The position numbers and the translations under genes are program-made. From Draba incana (lineage: Eukaryota > Streptophyta > Magnoliopsida > Brassicales > Brassicaceae): a stretch of 64,000 nucleotides of DNA. This document shows positions 20,651-30,574 of the stretch, piece by piece. The number at the start of each line of letters is the position of its first letter. The first letter of the stretch is position 1. Location: positions 6,762,437 through 6,826,436 of the forward strand of contig OY755211.1 in the NCBI GenBank assembly GCA_963576765.1, read 5' to 3'. The notes under the pieces were generated by a model that worked only from the letters and a program-made list of their open reading frames with translations, had not been told where the DNA came from and did not search any database.

Positions 20651-21182
20651 TTTAAATATATAAAATTTCAAAATTTATTTTTCCCAAATCCTAAATCTAA
20701 CCCTAATTCACAAAATTCAATAATTAACCCAAATTAACATTAAATTATAACCCTAATTTCACAAAATTTCATAATCCTAAATCTAACCCTAATTCACAAA
20801 ATCAATTTACAAAATCTAACCCTAATTCACAAAATCAATTCCTAATTCACTAAATCAATTCCTAATTCACTAACCAAAAGGAATTAGGAATTGGAATCTT
20901 ACAAATGTGATGGCAAATCAGCCATTGAAGCACCGTAGAGAAGAAGGAACGGTTGGTTTCCGGCGACGAATTCCGGCGACCGGCGGAGAAGATGAAGAAA
21001 CGGAGGCGGTGGAGGCGAGGCTCGGTGGGGGAGAGGATCGGAGGCGGAGAATCGCGAAATCCGGCGAAGACAACGGCCAAATCGTCGATTGGCGAGCAGC
21101 GGAGGCGGAGGAGGCGATTTTAGAGATTTTTGTAACTGTGAATTGTGTTCTTCGGGGGAGAAGAAGCGGCTGTTAATAACCC

Positions 21183-21610
21183 AGAAAATGTTTTTTTGTT
21201 GTTTTAGGGTATGGAAAATTTAAAAAATGTTTTTTTGTTGTTTTAGGGTTTGGGAAATTTAAAAAATGTTTTTTTTTGTTGTTTTAGGGTTTGGAAAATT
21301 TAAAAAATGTTTTTTTGTTGTTTTAGGGTATGGGAAATTTAAAAAATGTTTTTTGTTGTTTTAGGGTATGGGAAATTTAAAAAATGTTTTTTTGTTGTTT
21401 TAGGGTTTTGAAAAATTGTTAGCATTTTGTACATATTTTTACCTGAAATCTCCAATTCCGTCGGAAATCAGTCGGAAAAATGTATATTTTTCCGACAGAT
21501 TTCCGACAGATTTGTGGTTTTAGGGTATGGAAAATTTTTAAAATGTTTTTTTGTTGTTTTAGGGTATGGGAAATTTAAAAAATGTTTTTTTGTTGTTTTA
21601 GGGTTTGGAA
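21183..21610. repeat. 39-bp tandem repeat, in two blocks
   Basis: GTTGTTTTAGGGT(A/T)TGG and flanking AAATTTAAAAAATG recur every 38-41 bp from 21183 to 21415 (six copies), with two more at about 21535-21605. The segment after each block (TTGTTAGCATTTTGTACATA and a Y-shaped CCGACAGA hairpin) is itself duplicated at 21416-21520 and 21608-21712. Confidence 0.85.
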
Positions 21611-22032
21611 AAATTGTTAGCATTTTGTACATATTTTTACCTGAAATCTCCAATTCCGTCGGAAATCTGTCGGAAAAATGAATATTTTTCCGACAGAATT
21701 CCGACAGAATTGGGGTTTTAAGCTTGTTTATGATCCGTATTCGTAGTTACAAGTTAATAGCATGGTTGGAGCAATATTTGGAAGATAAAATACTTGTAAT
21801 GGTCATTGTTACTTTCAAATTCTAAACATTTAGTATTTTCCGTAAACATCTATTGTTTTGTATATGTAACTGTATGAAACGCTTTTGGTTAAAACATGAC
21901 AAAATCGCAAAACATGTTCTGTATAACATCGAGAAGGTTATTTACTCAATTATCTTTCACTTTAGTTGTCAGAATTGTATGTCGAGACTTTGTCTTCTCG
22001 AAATTCAAGAGTTTGACATGAAATCCCCAAAC

Positions 22033-22285
22033 CTGTAGGAAATCTGTCGGAAAAATAGATATATTTCCGACAGATTTCCGACAGATGTAAGGGTAACACG
22101 TGTCGTCTTTTAAGGTGAGCATGATATGAATATTGCGTCGGAAATCTGTCGGAAATGTATAAATATTTCCGATAGATTTCCGACGCAATATTCAAAATAA
22201 CAAAAAAAAATTATTTATATAAATATCCGTTTCTGTCGGAAATCCGTCGGAAATATATATATATTTCCGACGGATTTCCGACAGA
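22033..22285. repeat. Three subterminal-type hairpins of element A
   Basis: Successive inverted repeats built from TCTGTCGGAAATC: 22033-22084, 22128-22193 (arms reach GAATATTGCG) and 22232-22285, the last a perfect 54-bp palindrome. They lie between TNPD and TNPA. Similar motifs fill both known CACTA termini nearby and are the expected binding sites of a TNPA-type protein. Confidence 0.85.
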
Positions 22286-22289
22286 TATA

Positions 22290-22329
22290 TCATTTAAAAA
22301 TATATATATATATATAAATCATTTTATAT

Positions 22330-22375
<46 letters not shown>

Positions 22376-22434
22376 TATGTCATAATTATATATATATATC
22401 ATTTTAAAAAAAATTATATATATATATATATAAA
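22290..22434. repeat. (TA)n microsatellite
   Basis: Long AT dinucleotide runs directly after the TNPD stop codon of element A. The same arrangement follows the TNPD of element B at about 39680-39770. Confidence 0.9.
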
Positions 22435-23821
22435 TTATCCAACTTCTTCTTCATCAAATTCTCCAACTTCTTCTTCTTCATCAGATCCTTCCGAAGGAAT
22501 TGTGTCTTCGTCTTCATCAAATTCTCCAACTTCTTCTTCTGATTCTGAATGTACGATATTATCACCAAATTCAGTGAAATCAACAAAAAGGTCCACCGCT
22601 GAAGAATGATCAACTGGAGCCATCGGAGTAATTCTAGTTGGTTGCATAGCATCTTGCTCAGCAACTCCATATAGTCTCTACTCCATATAGTCTCCCTCTT
22701 GGATTAATTGGAGTCACTGTAATCCAAGGATCTCCTCGATGTGTTACCCTAGGGTAAGAAATGTAGCATACCTGAAACAAACATATTTAGTTTAGGCAAT
22801 TACAATATCATTATTTATCTATAACGCATGTATTATAAAATTTTAAAATCAAACCTGGTCTGCCTGTGATGCTAGGATGAATGGGTCATACTTTTGCAGT
22901 CTCCTAGAAGAAGGCTCACCTGAACACCTTCTGGATATGACGGATCATACCACTCACACAAGAAAACAATGCACCTCATCCCCAACATTCCTGGATAGCG
23001 CACTTGCAATATTTCTTTGAGAATCCCGTAGTAGACTACATCACCACTTGTAGCTGAAATACCGTAATCTGCAGTTGCCCTCGGCCTTTCAACATGAATC
23101 CTAAATGCAAATCCCCTAGTGCAATACCGAGTGTATGAAGTTGCTTCGAAGCTTGGGCCAGAAACTATCTCTTGTAACCTTGTCGGAAACCTTTCTCCAT
23201 TCTTCATTCCTTCAGAAACCTGAGATAATAATTTAGACAAATTAATAAACAAACATTTAATTAAGTAATAATTAATTCACTAATTTTAAGAAATGTAAGC
23301 GTTTTTTTAAAACTTACGTAATATTGCAGCCAATTTGGAAACTCGTTTTCCTTAGATTCTCCAAGTTCGTCTTCTGTCATTTCTGGATAATAGCGACGTA
23401 TTGATGCAATGTAAATCCTGAAAGCAAACAAAAATATATAACATATGAAACCTATATATTACTTAGGTATTAAAAACAAGATGTATTTAAATAAGTTCTG
23501 TTTTTACCTTTCGTACTTCGCCATCTCCTCACAATTTGTTAGGATATACATATGTAAGTGACTCCACTCATCTTGTGATAGGAAGCGTCTCTTCCCTCTC
23601 CCAATCACTCGGCCAACTTGCGAAAACATCTCAGGGACAATCGCTGCATACGTGACTCTCTCACCTTTATCATCATAACGAGCAGGACGTCTACTCTTCG
23701 TACTAACTTCCCGCGGAATGTAATATTCCGCAAACTGTGATGATTCTTCATTGATACTCTGTGCGACAATAGAACCTTCAACTCGAGCCAAATTTTTGAC
23801 CTTCTTCTTTAGATGGAACAT
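22435..23821 (-). pseudogene. TNPD of element A, 3' part
   Basis: Continuation of the transposase gene beyond the gypsy insertion. It opens with FHLKKKVKNLARVEGSIVAQ, the end of DUF4218, at 23821, then short exons near 23420-23335 and the DUF4216 exon at 23252-22890. The acidic C-terminus ends at the TAA at 22435-22437. Against element B it has a 22-bp deletion at about 22907 and a 16-bp tandem duplication at about 22672-22688. Both shift the frame, so the 3' half is broken independently of the retrotransposon. Confidence 0.9.
23817..23821. repeat. Target site duplication AACAT, left
   Basis: AACAT directly before the LTR start TGTTGGGG. The same five bases follow the right LTR at 36130-36134. 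The uninterrupted paralogue in element B (about 41160) has a single AACAT. Confidence 0.98.
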
Positions 23822-24023
23822 TGTTGGGGTCGGTATTCACCCGCTCAACATCAACATCCAAAGACAAGTCAGCGGAAGAAATGGTCCTCCGGACTCTCGA
23901 CAAGGCACGGCATGACGGCGCCTAGGTCTTCTTGTGGAGCGAAGCATGTGGCAACATAGGGAACCTGGGAGAAGCACGAAGGGACCGGGGCTTCGGCCAA
24001 AGGAGAGACCGTGGCCTCTCCTG

Positions 24024-24389
24024 GTCGGACCGAGCCTAGCTTCGGTATGTCCCGCGACCACGGCCTCGCTCGGACCGAGCCTAGCTTTGGCGTGTCCCGC
24101 GACCACGGCCTCGCTCGGACCGAGCCTAGCTTCGGCGTGTCCCGCGACCACGGCCTCGCCCGGACCGAGCCTAGCTTCGGTATGTCCCGCGACCACGGCC
24201 TCGCTCGGACCGAGCCTAGCTTCGGCGTGTCCCGCGACCACGGCCTCGCTCGGACCGAGCCTAGCTTCGGCGTGTCCCGCGACCACGGCCTCGCCCGGAC
24301 CGAGCCTAGCTTCGGCGTGTCTCGCGACCACGGCCTCGCCCGGACCAAGTCTGGCCTCGGCTCGTATCGCGACCACGGCCTCGCCCCGA
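24024..24389. repeat. 45-bp tandem repeat in the 5' LTR, eight copies
   Basis: GC-rich unit CGGACCGAGCCTAGCTTCGG followed by (C/T)(A/G)TGTCCCGCGACCACGGCC and TCGCT. The last unit is diverged. The copy number is the same in the 3' LTR. Read on the minus strand it encodes a 15-residue repeat containing EAVVAG and EARLGP. Confidence 0.95.
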
Positions 24390-24499
24390 TGATCGATCAC
24401 GTCCTCAGTCTCATCCAATCTTCAGCCCAGCAGCACGAAGCCCACGTAGATGCAACCGACTCCGCAGAAGCTTAGGAAATGTAGCCGCCTTAGATATAG

Positions 24500-24507
24500 T
24501 ATAAATA
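24500..24507 (+). promoter_or_regulatory. LTR TATA box
   Basis: TATAAATA about 190 bp before the LTR end, with CTTGTATGAACC downstream. It is the probable start region of the genomic RNA, and is present identically at 35940-35947 in the other LTR. Confidence 0.6.
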
Positions 24508-24692
24508 CCTCCTTGTATGAACCCTAAGGGGGGATCGGAATTCTTACACAGAAAAACCTTGTACTCAATTTTTTCATCAATAACAACATCTCTTTCTCAA
24601 ACCCTTAGCAATCCTAGCTTACCATAGAAATCTCCGAATTCCCTCACGAACTCTTACAAATTCTAATTGTGTTGGTTTCGACCCCCACAATT

Positions 24693-24711
24693 TGGCGCCG
24701 ACTAAGGGGAA
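24693..24711 (+). other. Primer binding site of the Tat element
   Basis: TGGCGCCGACTAAGGGGAA, three bases after the LTR end. TGGCGCCG starts are typical of Tat-lineage elements. Confidence 0.9.
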
Positions 24712-24763
24712 AGACCGCAGATTTCTGACACTCAAGAGTTAGGGTTTCCAACACACGATCACA

Positions 24764-27136
24764 ATGTCGAGCAACACCATGAGCAACGAAGGATCTTCGT
24801 CTCACCAGCACGACGAAGACAGAAGCAACTCCACGGAGAACACGGTGCCTCCCGCTCCTAACGCCGCAATTGACCTCACACATATCAAGCAGATGCTTGA
24901 GACTCTGGTGAAGAAGACTGACGATACGGCCAGCAAGCTGCAATCGCTCAAGAAGAGGAAGCGCAGAAGGTCCCGTGTCCGTCCGACGCGCCTCAGATTC
25001 AATACACCGCGAGCTACTCGGAGGGGTCAACACGAGGAGCTGCCACCTCGGACTGATCGCTCGGATCCGGAGGATCTGCCTCCACCGCCACCTCGTCGGG
25101 ATTTCGATCCGACTCCTGAGCGAGTGATAGAGGGGTCAGACGACGATCAGCCCCCTCGCAGGCGAACCCGAGTCAACCCTGAAGTTGACCACGATGCGGC
25201 TGCCGCAGAAGGCGATGCAATCATAGCAGAGCTTCGCAGGAGGGAGCGAGAGCGCAGAGCTCCTAGAGGTTCCCGTGATGAAGAGGTCGCCGCCCTGAAG
25301 GCCCAGTTGGATCATGTCGTCTCAGATTTAAGGACGACTAAGCTGCAGATGTATCGGAGCACTGGGAAGGCTCCCGGGGTCGCTTACGTGTTGGAGAAGG
25401 CACGGAACACCCCCTTCGCAGATAACATCTCAGGGGCTAGGATTTCTGACCCGGGAAGGATTAGGCTTCCGACTTACGAAGGGACCTCCGATCCCGCTGA
25501 TCATCTGATGGAGTTTGAGGTGGCCCTAGGAAGGGCGAATTTCAGAGATTCCGAGAAGGACATCGGATACTGCAAGCTATTCGTGGAAAGCTTGAAGGGA
25601 CCTGCCCTCCAGTGGTTTTACAAGCTGGAGAAGAATTCTATCCACACCTTCCAGCAGCTCTCCGAGATGTTCGTCCAACACTATAACATCTTCGCTGAAC
25701 GGAAGATCTACGATGCGGACCTGTGGACCAACAAGCAAGCAGAAGGTGAAAGCTTGCGGTCTTTTATGACAAGGTTCAAGAACACCTTGTCTAAGGTGGA
25801 TGGAATCAGTAGCACATCCGCACTGGAAGCGTTGAGGGGTGCAGTGAGATGTCCATCCCCGTTTTGGCAAGAGCTCACCATAAACCCTCCAACGACGATT
25901 CAGGACGCCCTTCACCGCGCAGCTGATTTTGCCCGAAGCGAAGAAGAGCTTCGCGCCAAGAGGGGTGGTAAAGCGAAGCAGATAGGCGAACCTTCCCAAG
26001 TTCTGACCCCAGCTGCTTCTAAAAGAAGTAATCCCGCCTTCGTTCAGTTTGAAGGGGGAGCAGGCGGAGCTCACAATTACCAGATCGATTCACCCGGCTA
26101 CGGCAGAGGTCGAGGCCGTGGTCGGGGACGTGGCAGAGGAAATCTCACTTGGATAAGAGACCCGAAGGAGTATGATGAGAAGTTGTATTGTGATTTCCAC
26201 AAAGCAACTGGGCACTCCACCGCGAGGTGCCGAGAGTTGGGTCGACAGCTAGCTGCTAGGCTGGCCGAAGGCACCCTCAAGGGTAACATCAGTCTGTCGG
26301 ACTTCAAGCCAGAGGAGAAGTTTCAAGATGCTACTGAGCTTCAGACTGAGAACCCCAGGCGACAGCGTCGTGGAGATAACCCCGAAAACAGAAGCACCCA
26401 TGGTACTATCTCCGTGATCCTGGGAGGATCGCAATACTGTGCCGATAACGAAGCTGCGATCAAGGCCTATCAACGGCGCGCTGAGGTTTGCGCCAACATC
26501 TCGACATCTCCAACAACAAGGCGTGCTAGTGATCCCGTCACTTTTGACGAAGTGGATGCTGAAGGCATCGATCATCCGCACAACGACTTGTTGGTAATCA
26601 ACCTGACCGTCTACGACTTCAATGTCGCTCGAGTCCTCATTGACACCGGAAGCTCAGTGGATGTTATCTTTCGGGAAACACTCGAGAAGATGAAGATCGA
26701 CCAGTCCCTCATCACAGGACAGCCAAAGCCTGTAACGGGCTTCTCAGGTGAAACAACCTGGACACGGGGAACGATTCGCCTGCCAGTCCAAGCTGGAGGC
26801 GTTAAGAAGATGGTCAACTTCGCAGTGTCCGATCATCCTGCCATCTACAATCTGATTATGGGGACACCATGGCTCAGTCAGATGCGAGCAGTGCCGTCGA
26901 CATACCACCTTTGCTTGAAATTCCCAACCAGCCAAGGCGTTCACACGATCTTTGGTAGTCAAAGGGATTCACGCACGTGCTTCTTAGCAGAGCACAAGTT
27001 GCGCAACCGTGAAGAGAGCAAGGGATCGAATCCAGAAGCTCACGACCAAAAGAAAGACGACTCGGACTCACAAGGGCCACGGAAGAAAGCGAAGGCCGGG
27101 TCCGATCAAGTGAAGGACCTAACCACCCTCTTATAG
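24764..27136 (+). CDS. Gag-protease of the Tat element
   Basis: 790 codons, first ATG about 50 bp after the primer site. The N-terminus is Ser/Asn-rich with a short coiled coil (about residues 35-65). The retrotransposon gag domain lies at about 215-400 (IRLPTYEGTSDPADHL, FRDSEKDIGYCKLF, LKGPALQWFYKL). An Arg-Gly stretch at about 445-460 precedes a zinc knuckle beginning at Cys476 (C-X2-H-X4-H-X4-C). The aspartic protease has its catalytic motif DTGSS at Asp627. The C-terminus is basic and ends at an amber codon, 27134-27136. The product forms the particle and cleaves the polyprotein. The frame is intact, and the same frame continues into pol. Confidence 0.95.
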   Translation: MSSNTMSNEGSSSHQHDEDRSNSTENTVPPAPNAAIDLTHIKQMLETLVKKTDDTASKLQSLKKRKRRRSRVRPTRLRFNTPRATRRGQHEELPPRTDRSDPEDLPPPPPRRDFDPTPERVIEGSDDDQPPRRRTRVNPEVDHDAAAAEGDAIIAELRRRERERRAPRGSRDEEVAALKAQLDHVVSDLRTTKLQMYRSTGKAPGVAYVLEKARNTPFADNISGARISDPGRIRLPTYEGTSDPADHLMEFEVALGRANFRDSEKDIGYCKLFVESLKGPALQWFYKLEKNSIHTFQQLSEMFVQHYNIFAERKIYDADLWTNKQAEGESLRSFMTRFKNTLSKVDGISSTSALEALRGAVRCPSPFWQELTINPPTTIQDALHRAADFARSEEELRAKRGGKAKQIGEPSQVLTPAASKRSNPAFVQFEGGAGGAHNYQIDSPGYGRGRGRGRGRGRGNLTWIRDPKEYDEKLYCDFHKATGHSTARCRELGRQLAARLAEGTLKGNISLSDFKPEEKFQDATELQTENPRRQRRGDNPENRSTHGTISVILGGSQYCADNEAAIKAYQRRAEVCANISTSPTTRRASDPVTFDEVDAEGIDHPHNDLLVINLTVYDFNVARVLIDTGSSVDVIFRETLEKMKIDQSLITGQPKPVTGFSGETTWTRGTIRLPVQAGGVKKMVNFAVSDHPAIYNLIMGTPWLSQMRAVPSTYHLCLKFPTSQGVHTIFGSQRDSRTCFLAEHKLRNREESKGSNPEAHDQKKDDSDSQGPRKKAKAGSDQVKDLTTLL

Positions 27137-27178
27137 CAATTACAGATTGCAGAGGGTCGTGAAGAAGAAGAGCGACCC
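27134..27178 (+). promoter_or_regulatory. Putative stop-codon readthrough signal between gag-pro and pol
   Basis: TAG CAA TTA at 27134-27142 equals the tobamovirus-type leaky context UAG-CAR-YYA. Starting 17 nt downstream, GGGTCGT (27154-27160) can pair with GCGACCC (27172-27178) around an 11-nt purine-rich loop. Pol lies in the same frame with no other start required. This would set the Gag to Gag-Pol ratio by readthrough rather than frameshifting. Confidence 0.7.
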
Positions 27179-29509
27179 ACCTGCGAGCCTGTGATCTCTG
27201 TGTGCATTGATGAACAGCACCCGGAGAGATGCGTTGAGATCGGAGCTGCTCTTGATGAGGAGCTCAAAACAAAGTTGGTGGTTTTTCTCCGGGAGAACAT
27301 CAACACCTTTGCCTGGGCCGCTGAAGACATGCCTGGGATAGACATCAGCGTCACGAGCCACGAGCTCAACGTAGATCCAACATTTAAACCGGTCAAGCAG
27401 AAAAGAAGGAAGTTGGGTCCTGAGCGAGCAAAGGCTGTGAATGATGAAGTCGAAAGGCTTCTGCGAGTAGGATCAATAACCGAGGTCAAGTACCCCGACT
27501 GGCTCGCCAACCCAGTTGTGGTAAAGAAGAAAAATGGGAAGTGGCGCGTCTGTGTTGATTTCACAGACCTTAACAAAGCGTGCCCGAAGGACAGTTTCCC
27601 TTTACCTCACATAGATCGCTTAGTGGAAGCAACGGCGGGTAACAAACTGCTTAGCTTCATGGACGCCTTTTCAGGCTATAATCAAATCCTAATGCACCCT
27701 GAGGATCGTGAGAAGACGGCCTTCATCACTGACAGAGGTATCTACTGCTATAAAGTAATGCCCTTCGGCCTTAAGAATGCTGGTGCAACGTATCAGAGAA
27801 TGGTGAACAAGATGTTCCAAGACCAGTTGGGAAAGACCATGGAGGTTTATATTGATGACATGCTCGTTAAATCACTCGAGGAAGAAGATCACATTTCCCA
27901 CCTAGAAGAATGCTTCAATCAGCTGAACCTCCACAACATGAAGCTCAACCCAACGAAGTGTCGGTTTGCTGTAACCTCTGGTGAGTTCCTTGGATACCTG
28001 GTCACTCGCCGGGGTATTGAAGCCAATCCGAAACAAATCGATGCCTTGATCCAGATGGCTTCACCAAAGAATAAACGCGAAGTACAGAGGCTGACTGGGA
28101 GAGTGGCTACACTCAATCGGTTCATTTCCCGATCCACTGATAAGTGTCTGCCTTTCTACAACACTTTACGAGGCAATAAGCAGTTTGAATGGTCAGAGAA
28201 GTGTGAAGACGCCTTCAAGCAACTGAAGGAGTATCTGGCGACGCCTCCCATCCTTGCTAAGCCAGTAACTGGTGAACCTCTCTTTCTCTACATCGCTGTC
28301 TCAGAAACAGCAGTTAGTGCCGTCCTTGTGCGTGAGGAAAGAGGCGAGCAGAAGCCTATCTTCTATGTGAGCAAGACACTCACAGATGCTGAAACGAGAT
28401 ACCCTCAATTGGAGAAGCTGGCATTAGCCGTCCTCATGGCCTCAAGGAAACTAAGGCCTTACTTCCAATCGCACTCAATCGTTATACTTAGCACCTTCCC
28501 GCTACGATCGGTCTTACACAGCCCAAGTCAGTCCGGTAGGCTGGCCAAGTGGGCTGTAGAGCTCAGCGAGTACGACATCGAATATAGAGGGCGGACGTGC
28601 AATAAATCTCAAGTACTGGCGGACTTCCTCATAGAACTTCCAGAGGATAGCAATTCCAAGGAGGTGCCGCCAGGGATTTGGCAGCTATACGTAGACGGTT
28701 CGTCCTCAAAGAACGGTTCCGGAGTTGGGATACGACTCCTGTCACCGACTGGAGAGGTCCTTGAGCAATCATTCCGACTTTGTTTTAAAGCTTCTAACAA
28801 CGAGGCAGAGTATGAAGCCCTTGTCGCCGGTCTGAGGCTCGCCCAAGGGCTACAAATCAAACACATTCACGTGTTTTCGGATTCACAACTCGTAACCAGT
28901 CAGTTCAGCGGCGAGTATGTCGCAAAAGACGACCGAATGGAAGCTTATCTGAAGATAGTAAGGGACTTGGCTGCTTCATTTCAAGAGTTTATCCTCACAA
29001 GGATTCCTAGAGGTGAGAATATGGATGCTGATGCATTGGCAAATTTGGCCTCCGCTACCACTGCGCCAGAGGATCCAGCTCTAAAGCGGGTTATCCCAGT
29101 TGAGTTCATCGAATTCCCTAGCATCAAGAAGGATGCAGCACTCGCCATCCTGACACGTTCCCAAGCAGCGAAGCAAGCAGACGCCCTTGTGGGGGCTACT
29201 GACGAAGATATAGAAATGGCAGAAGAACCAGAAATCCGAGACGCTGACATGCGTGACACCAACAGCCCACATCATACTGAAGCAATCCCAATGGATGCTG
29301 ACACTGAAGAATCTGAGTATGGCTGTGACAAGCTATGGATAAGTGAGATACGAGAATATATCGCCGATGGCAAATTGCCCAGCAGCAAGTGGGCTGCTCG
29401 CAAACTACGAAAGCAAGCCGCGCGTTATGTTCTCCTTGACGGAAACCTCTTCAGATGGGGATTCTCTGGTCCAATGCTTACTTGTGTAGAAGGAGAGAAA
29501 GCAAGATAG
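27137..29509 (+). CDS. Pol: reverse transcriptase and RNase H of the Tat element
   Basis: In frame with gag-pro, entered by readthrough. RT has WRVCVDFTDLNKACPKD, FSGYNQI and the catalytic YIDD at 27848-27859, then the connection domain with KPIFYVSKTLT. RNase H follows: LYVDGSSS supplies the first Asp (about 28693), NNEAEYEAL the Glu, VFSDSQLV the second Asp and DADALANL the last (about 29029). A Tat-type second RNase H is consistent with this placement. An acidic linker (about 29210-29330) leads to an amber codon at 29507-29509 just before the integrase zinc domain. That stop has no readthrough context and probably replaced a sense codon. Confidence 0.95.
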   Translation, partial: QLQIAEGREEEERPTCEPVISVCIDEQHPERCVEIGAALDEELKTKLVVFLRENINTFAWAAEDMPGIDISVTSHELNVDPTFKPVKQKRRKLGPERAKAVNDEVERLLRVGSITEVKYPDWLANPVVVKKKNGKWRVCVDFTDLNKACPKDSFPLPHIDRLVEATAGNKLLSFMDAFSGYNQILMHPEDREKTAFITDRGIYCYKVMPFGLKNAGATYQRMVNKMFQDQLGKTMEVYIDDMLVKSLEEEDHISHLEECFNQLNLHNMKLNPTKCRFAVTSGEFLGYLVTRRGIEANPKQIDALIQMASPKNKREVQRLTGRVATLNRFISRSTDKCLPFYNTLRGNKQFEWSEKCEDAFKQLKEYLATPPILAKPVTGEPLFLYIAVSETAVSAVLVREERGEQKPIFYVSKTLTDAETRYPQLEKLALAVLMASRKLRPYFQSHSIVILSTFPLRSVLHSPSQSGRLAKWAVELSEYDIEYRGRTCNKSQVLADFLIELPEDSNSKEVPPGIWQLYVDGSSSKNGSGVGIRLLSPTGEVLEQSFRLCFKASNNEAEYEALVAGLRLAQGLQIKHIHVFSDSQLVTSQFSGEYVAKDDRMEAYLKIVRDLAASFQEFILTRIPRGENMDADALANLASATTAPEDPALKRVIPVEFIEFPSIKKDAALAILTRSQAAKQADALVGATDEDIEMAEEPEIRDADMRDTNSPHHTEAIPMDADTEESEYGCDKLWISEIREYIADGKLPSSKWAARKLRKQAARYVLLDGNLFRWGFSGPMLTCVEGEKAR

Positions 29510-30574
29510 ATAATGGAAGAGGTTCATAGTGGTTCTTGTGGCAATCATTCAGGAGGGAAAGCACTTGCTATAAAGATCAAGAGACATGGTCACTTCTGGC
29601 CTACTATAGTAGGTGACTGCACTAAGTTCTCAGCCAAATGTGAAAAGTGCCAGCGGCACGCTCCGAAAATCCATCAACCGACTGCAATGCTCTCCTCCGT
29701 CACCTCACCTTATCCGTTCATGAGATGGGCCATGGACATCATTGGACCATTGCACCCGTCACGGCAGAAGAGGTTCTTACTCGTCCTAACAGATTACTTC
29801 TCGAAGTGGGTGGAAGCTGAAGCTTATGCTAACATCAAAGATGTTCAAGTGGAGAGCTTTGTATGGAGGAACATCATATGCCGTCACGGAGTACCATACG
29901 AGATAGTAACTGACAATGGTTCGCAGTTCATATCCAACCGGTTCGAGTCGTTCTGCTCAAAATGGAACATCCGGCTTAGTAAGTCTACGCCTCGCTACCC
30001 TCAAGGCAATGGGCAAGCGGAAGCTATCAACAAGACAATCCTTGATGGCCTTAAGAAGCGTTTAGAGGCGAAGAAGGGTCGCTGGGCCGACGAACTTGAA
30101 GGGGTATTGTGGTCCCACCGCACCACTCCCCGCAGAGCAACAGGCGAAACCCCTTTCGCCCTTGTCTATGGCACCGAGTGTGTCATCCCGTCCGAAGTCT
30201 GTTCGCCTGGTGTACGCCGTCAGTTGCTACCTCTCCACGAGCCTATCAACCGCACAATGCTCCTTGACGCGTTGGATTTCCTCGATGAACGACGTGACCA
30301 AGCGCTTCTTCGGATCGCCAACTATCAGAACGCCGCTTCCAAGTACTACAATTCCAAGGTCAACGAAAGGAGTTTCTACCCAGGTGACTTAGTCCTGCGA
30401 GAGGTATTCCAGAACACAGCGGAACCCAACGCTGGCAAGCTCGGAGCTAACTGGGAAGGCCCATACAGAGTTACAACAGTTGTTCGTCCTGGTGTCTATG
30501 AGCTCGCCACCATGACCGGGACTCCAATCCTCCATTCCTGGAACGCAAGGCATTTGAAGAAGTACTATCATTAG
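29510..30574 (+). CDS. Integrase region of the Tat element (cut off by a stop)
   Basis: Same frame as RT, directly after the amber at 29507. The HHCC zinc domain has His residues in VHSGSCGNHSGG and Cys residues in CEKCQRH. The catalytic triad is Asp in MDIIGPL, Asp in VTDNGSQF and Glu in NGQAEAINKT. The C-terminus has the GPY/F-type motif NWEGPYRVT and ends HSWNARHLKKYYH. No chromodomain, as expected for Tat. Unless the stop is suppressed, integrase would not be made as part of Pol from this copy. The first ATG (29513) is not a credible independent start. Confidence 0.93.
   Translation: MMEEVHSGSCGNHSGGKALAIKIKRHGHFWPTIVGDCTKFSAKCEKCQRHAPKIHQPTAMLSSVTSPYPFMRWAMDIIGPLHPSRQKRFLLVLTDYFSKWVEAEAYANIKDVQVESFVWRNIICRHGVPYEIVTDNGSQFISNRFESFCSKWNIRLSKSTPRYPQGNGQAEAINKTILDGLKKRLEAKKGRWADELEGVLWSHRTTPRRATGETPFALVYGTECVIPSEVCSPGVRRQLLPLHEPINRTMLLDALDFLDERRDQALLRIANYQNAASKYYNSKVNERSFYPGDLVLREVFQNTAEPNAGKLGANWEGPYRVTTVVRPGVYELATMTGTPILHSWNARHLKKYYH

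Larger units (their letters stand above)
23822..24689 (+). repeat. 5' LTR of the Tat element
   Basis: 868 bp, TGTTGGGGTCGG to CGACCCCCACA. It contains the 45-bp tandem repeat (24024-24389) and a TATA-like TATAAATA at 24500. Open frames on both strands through the repeat arise because 45 is a multiple of three. Confidence 0.98.

Noticed and set aside
23837..24475. Overlapping long ORFs on both strands through the 45-bp repeat (and again at 35277-35915)
   Set aside because: They lie inside LTRs and stay open only because the repeat length is a multiple of three; no domain is present.
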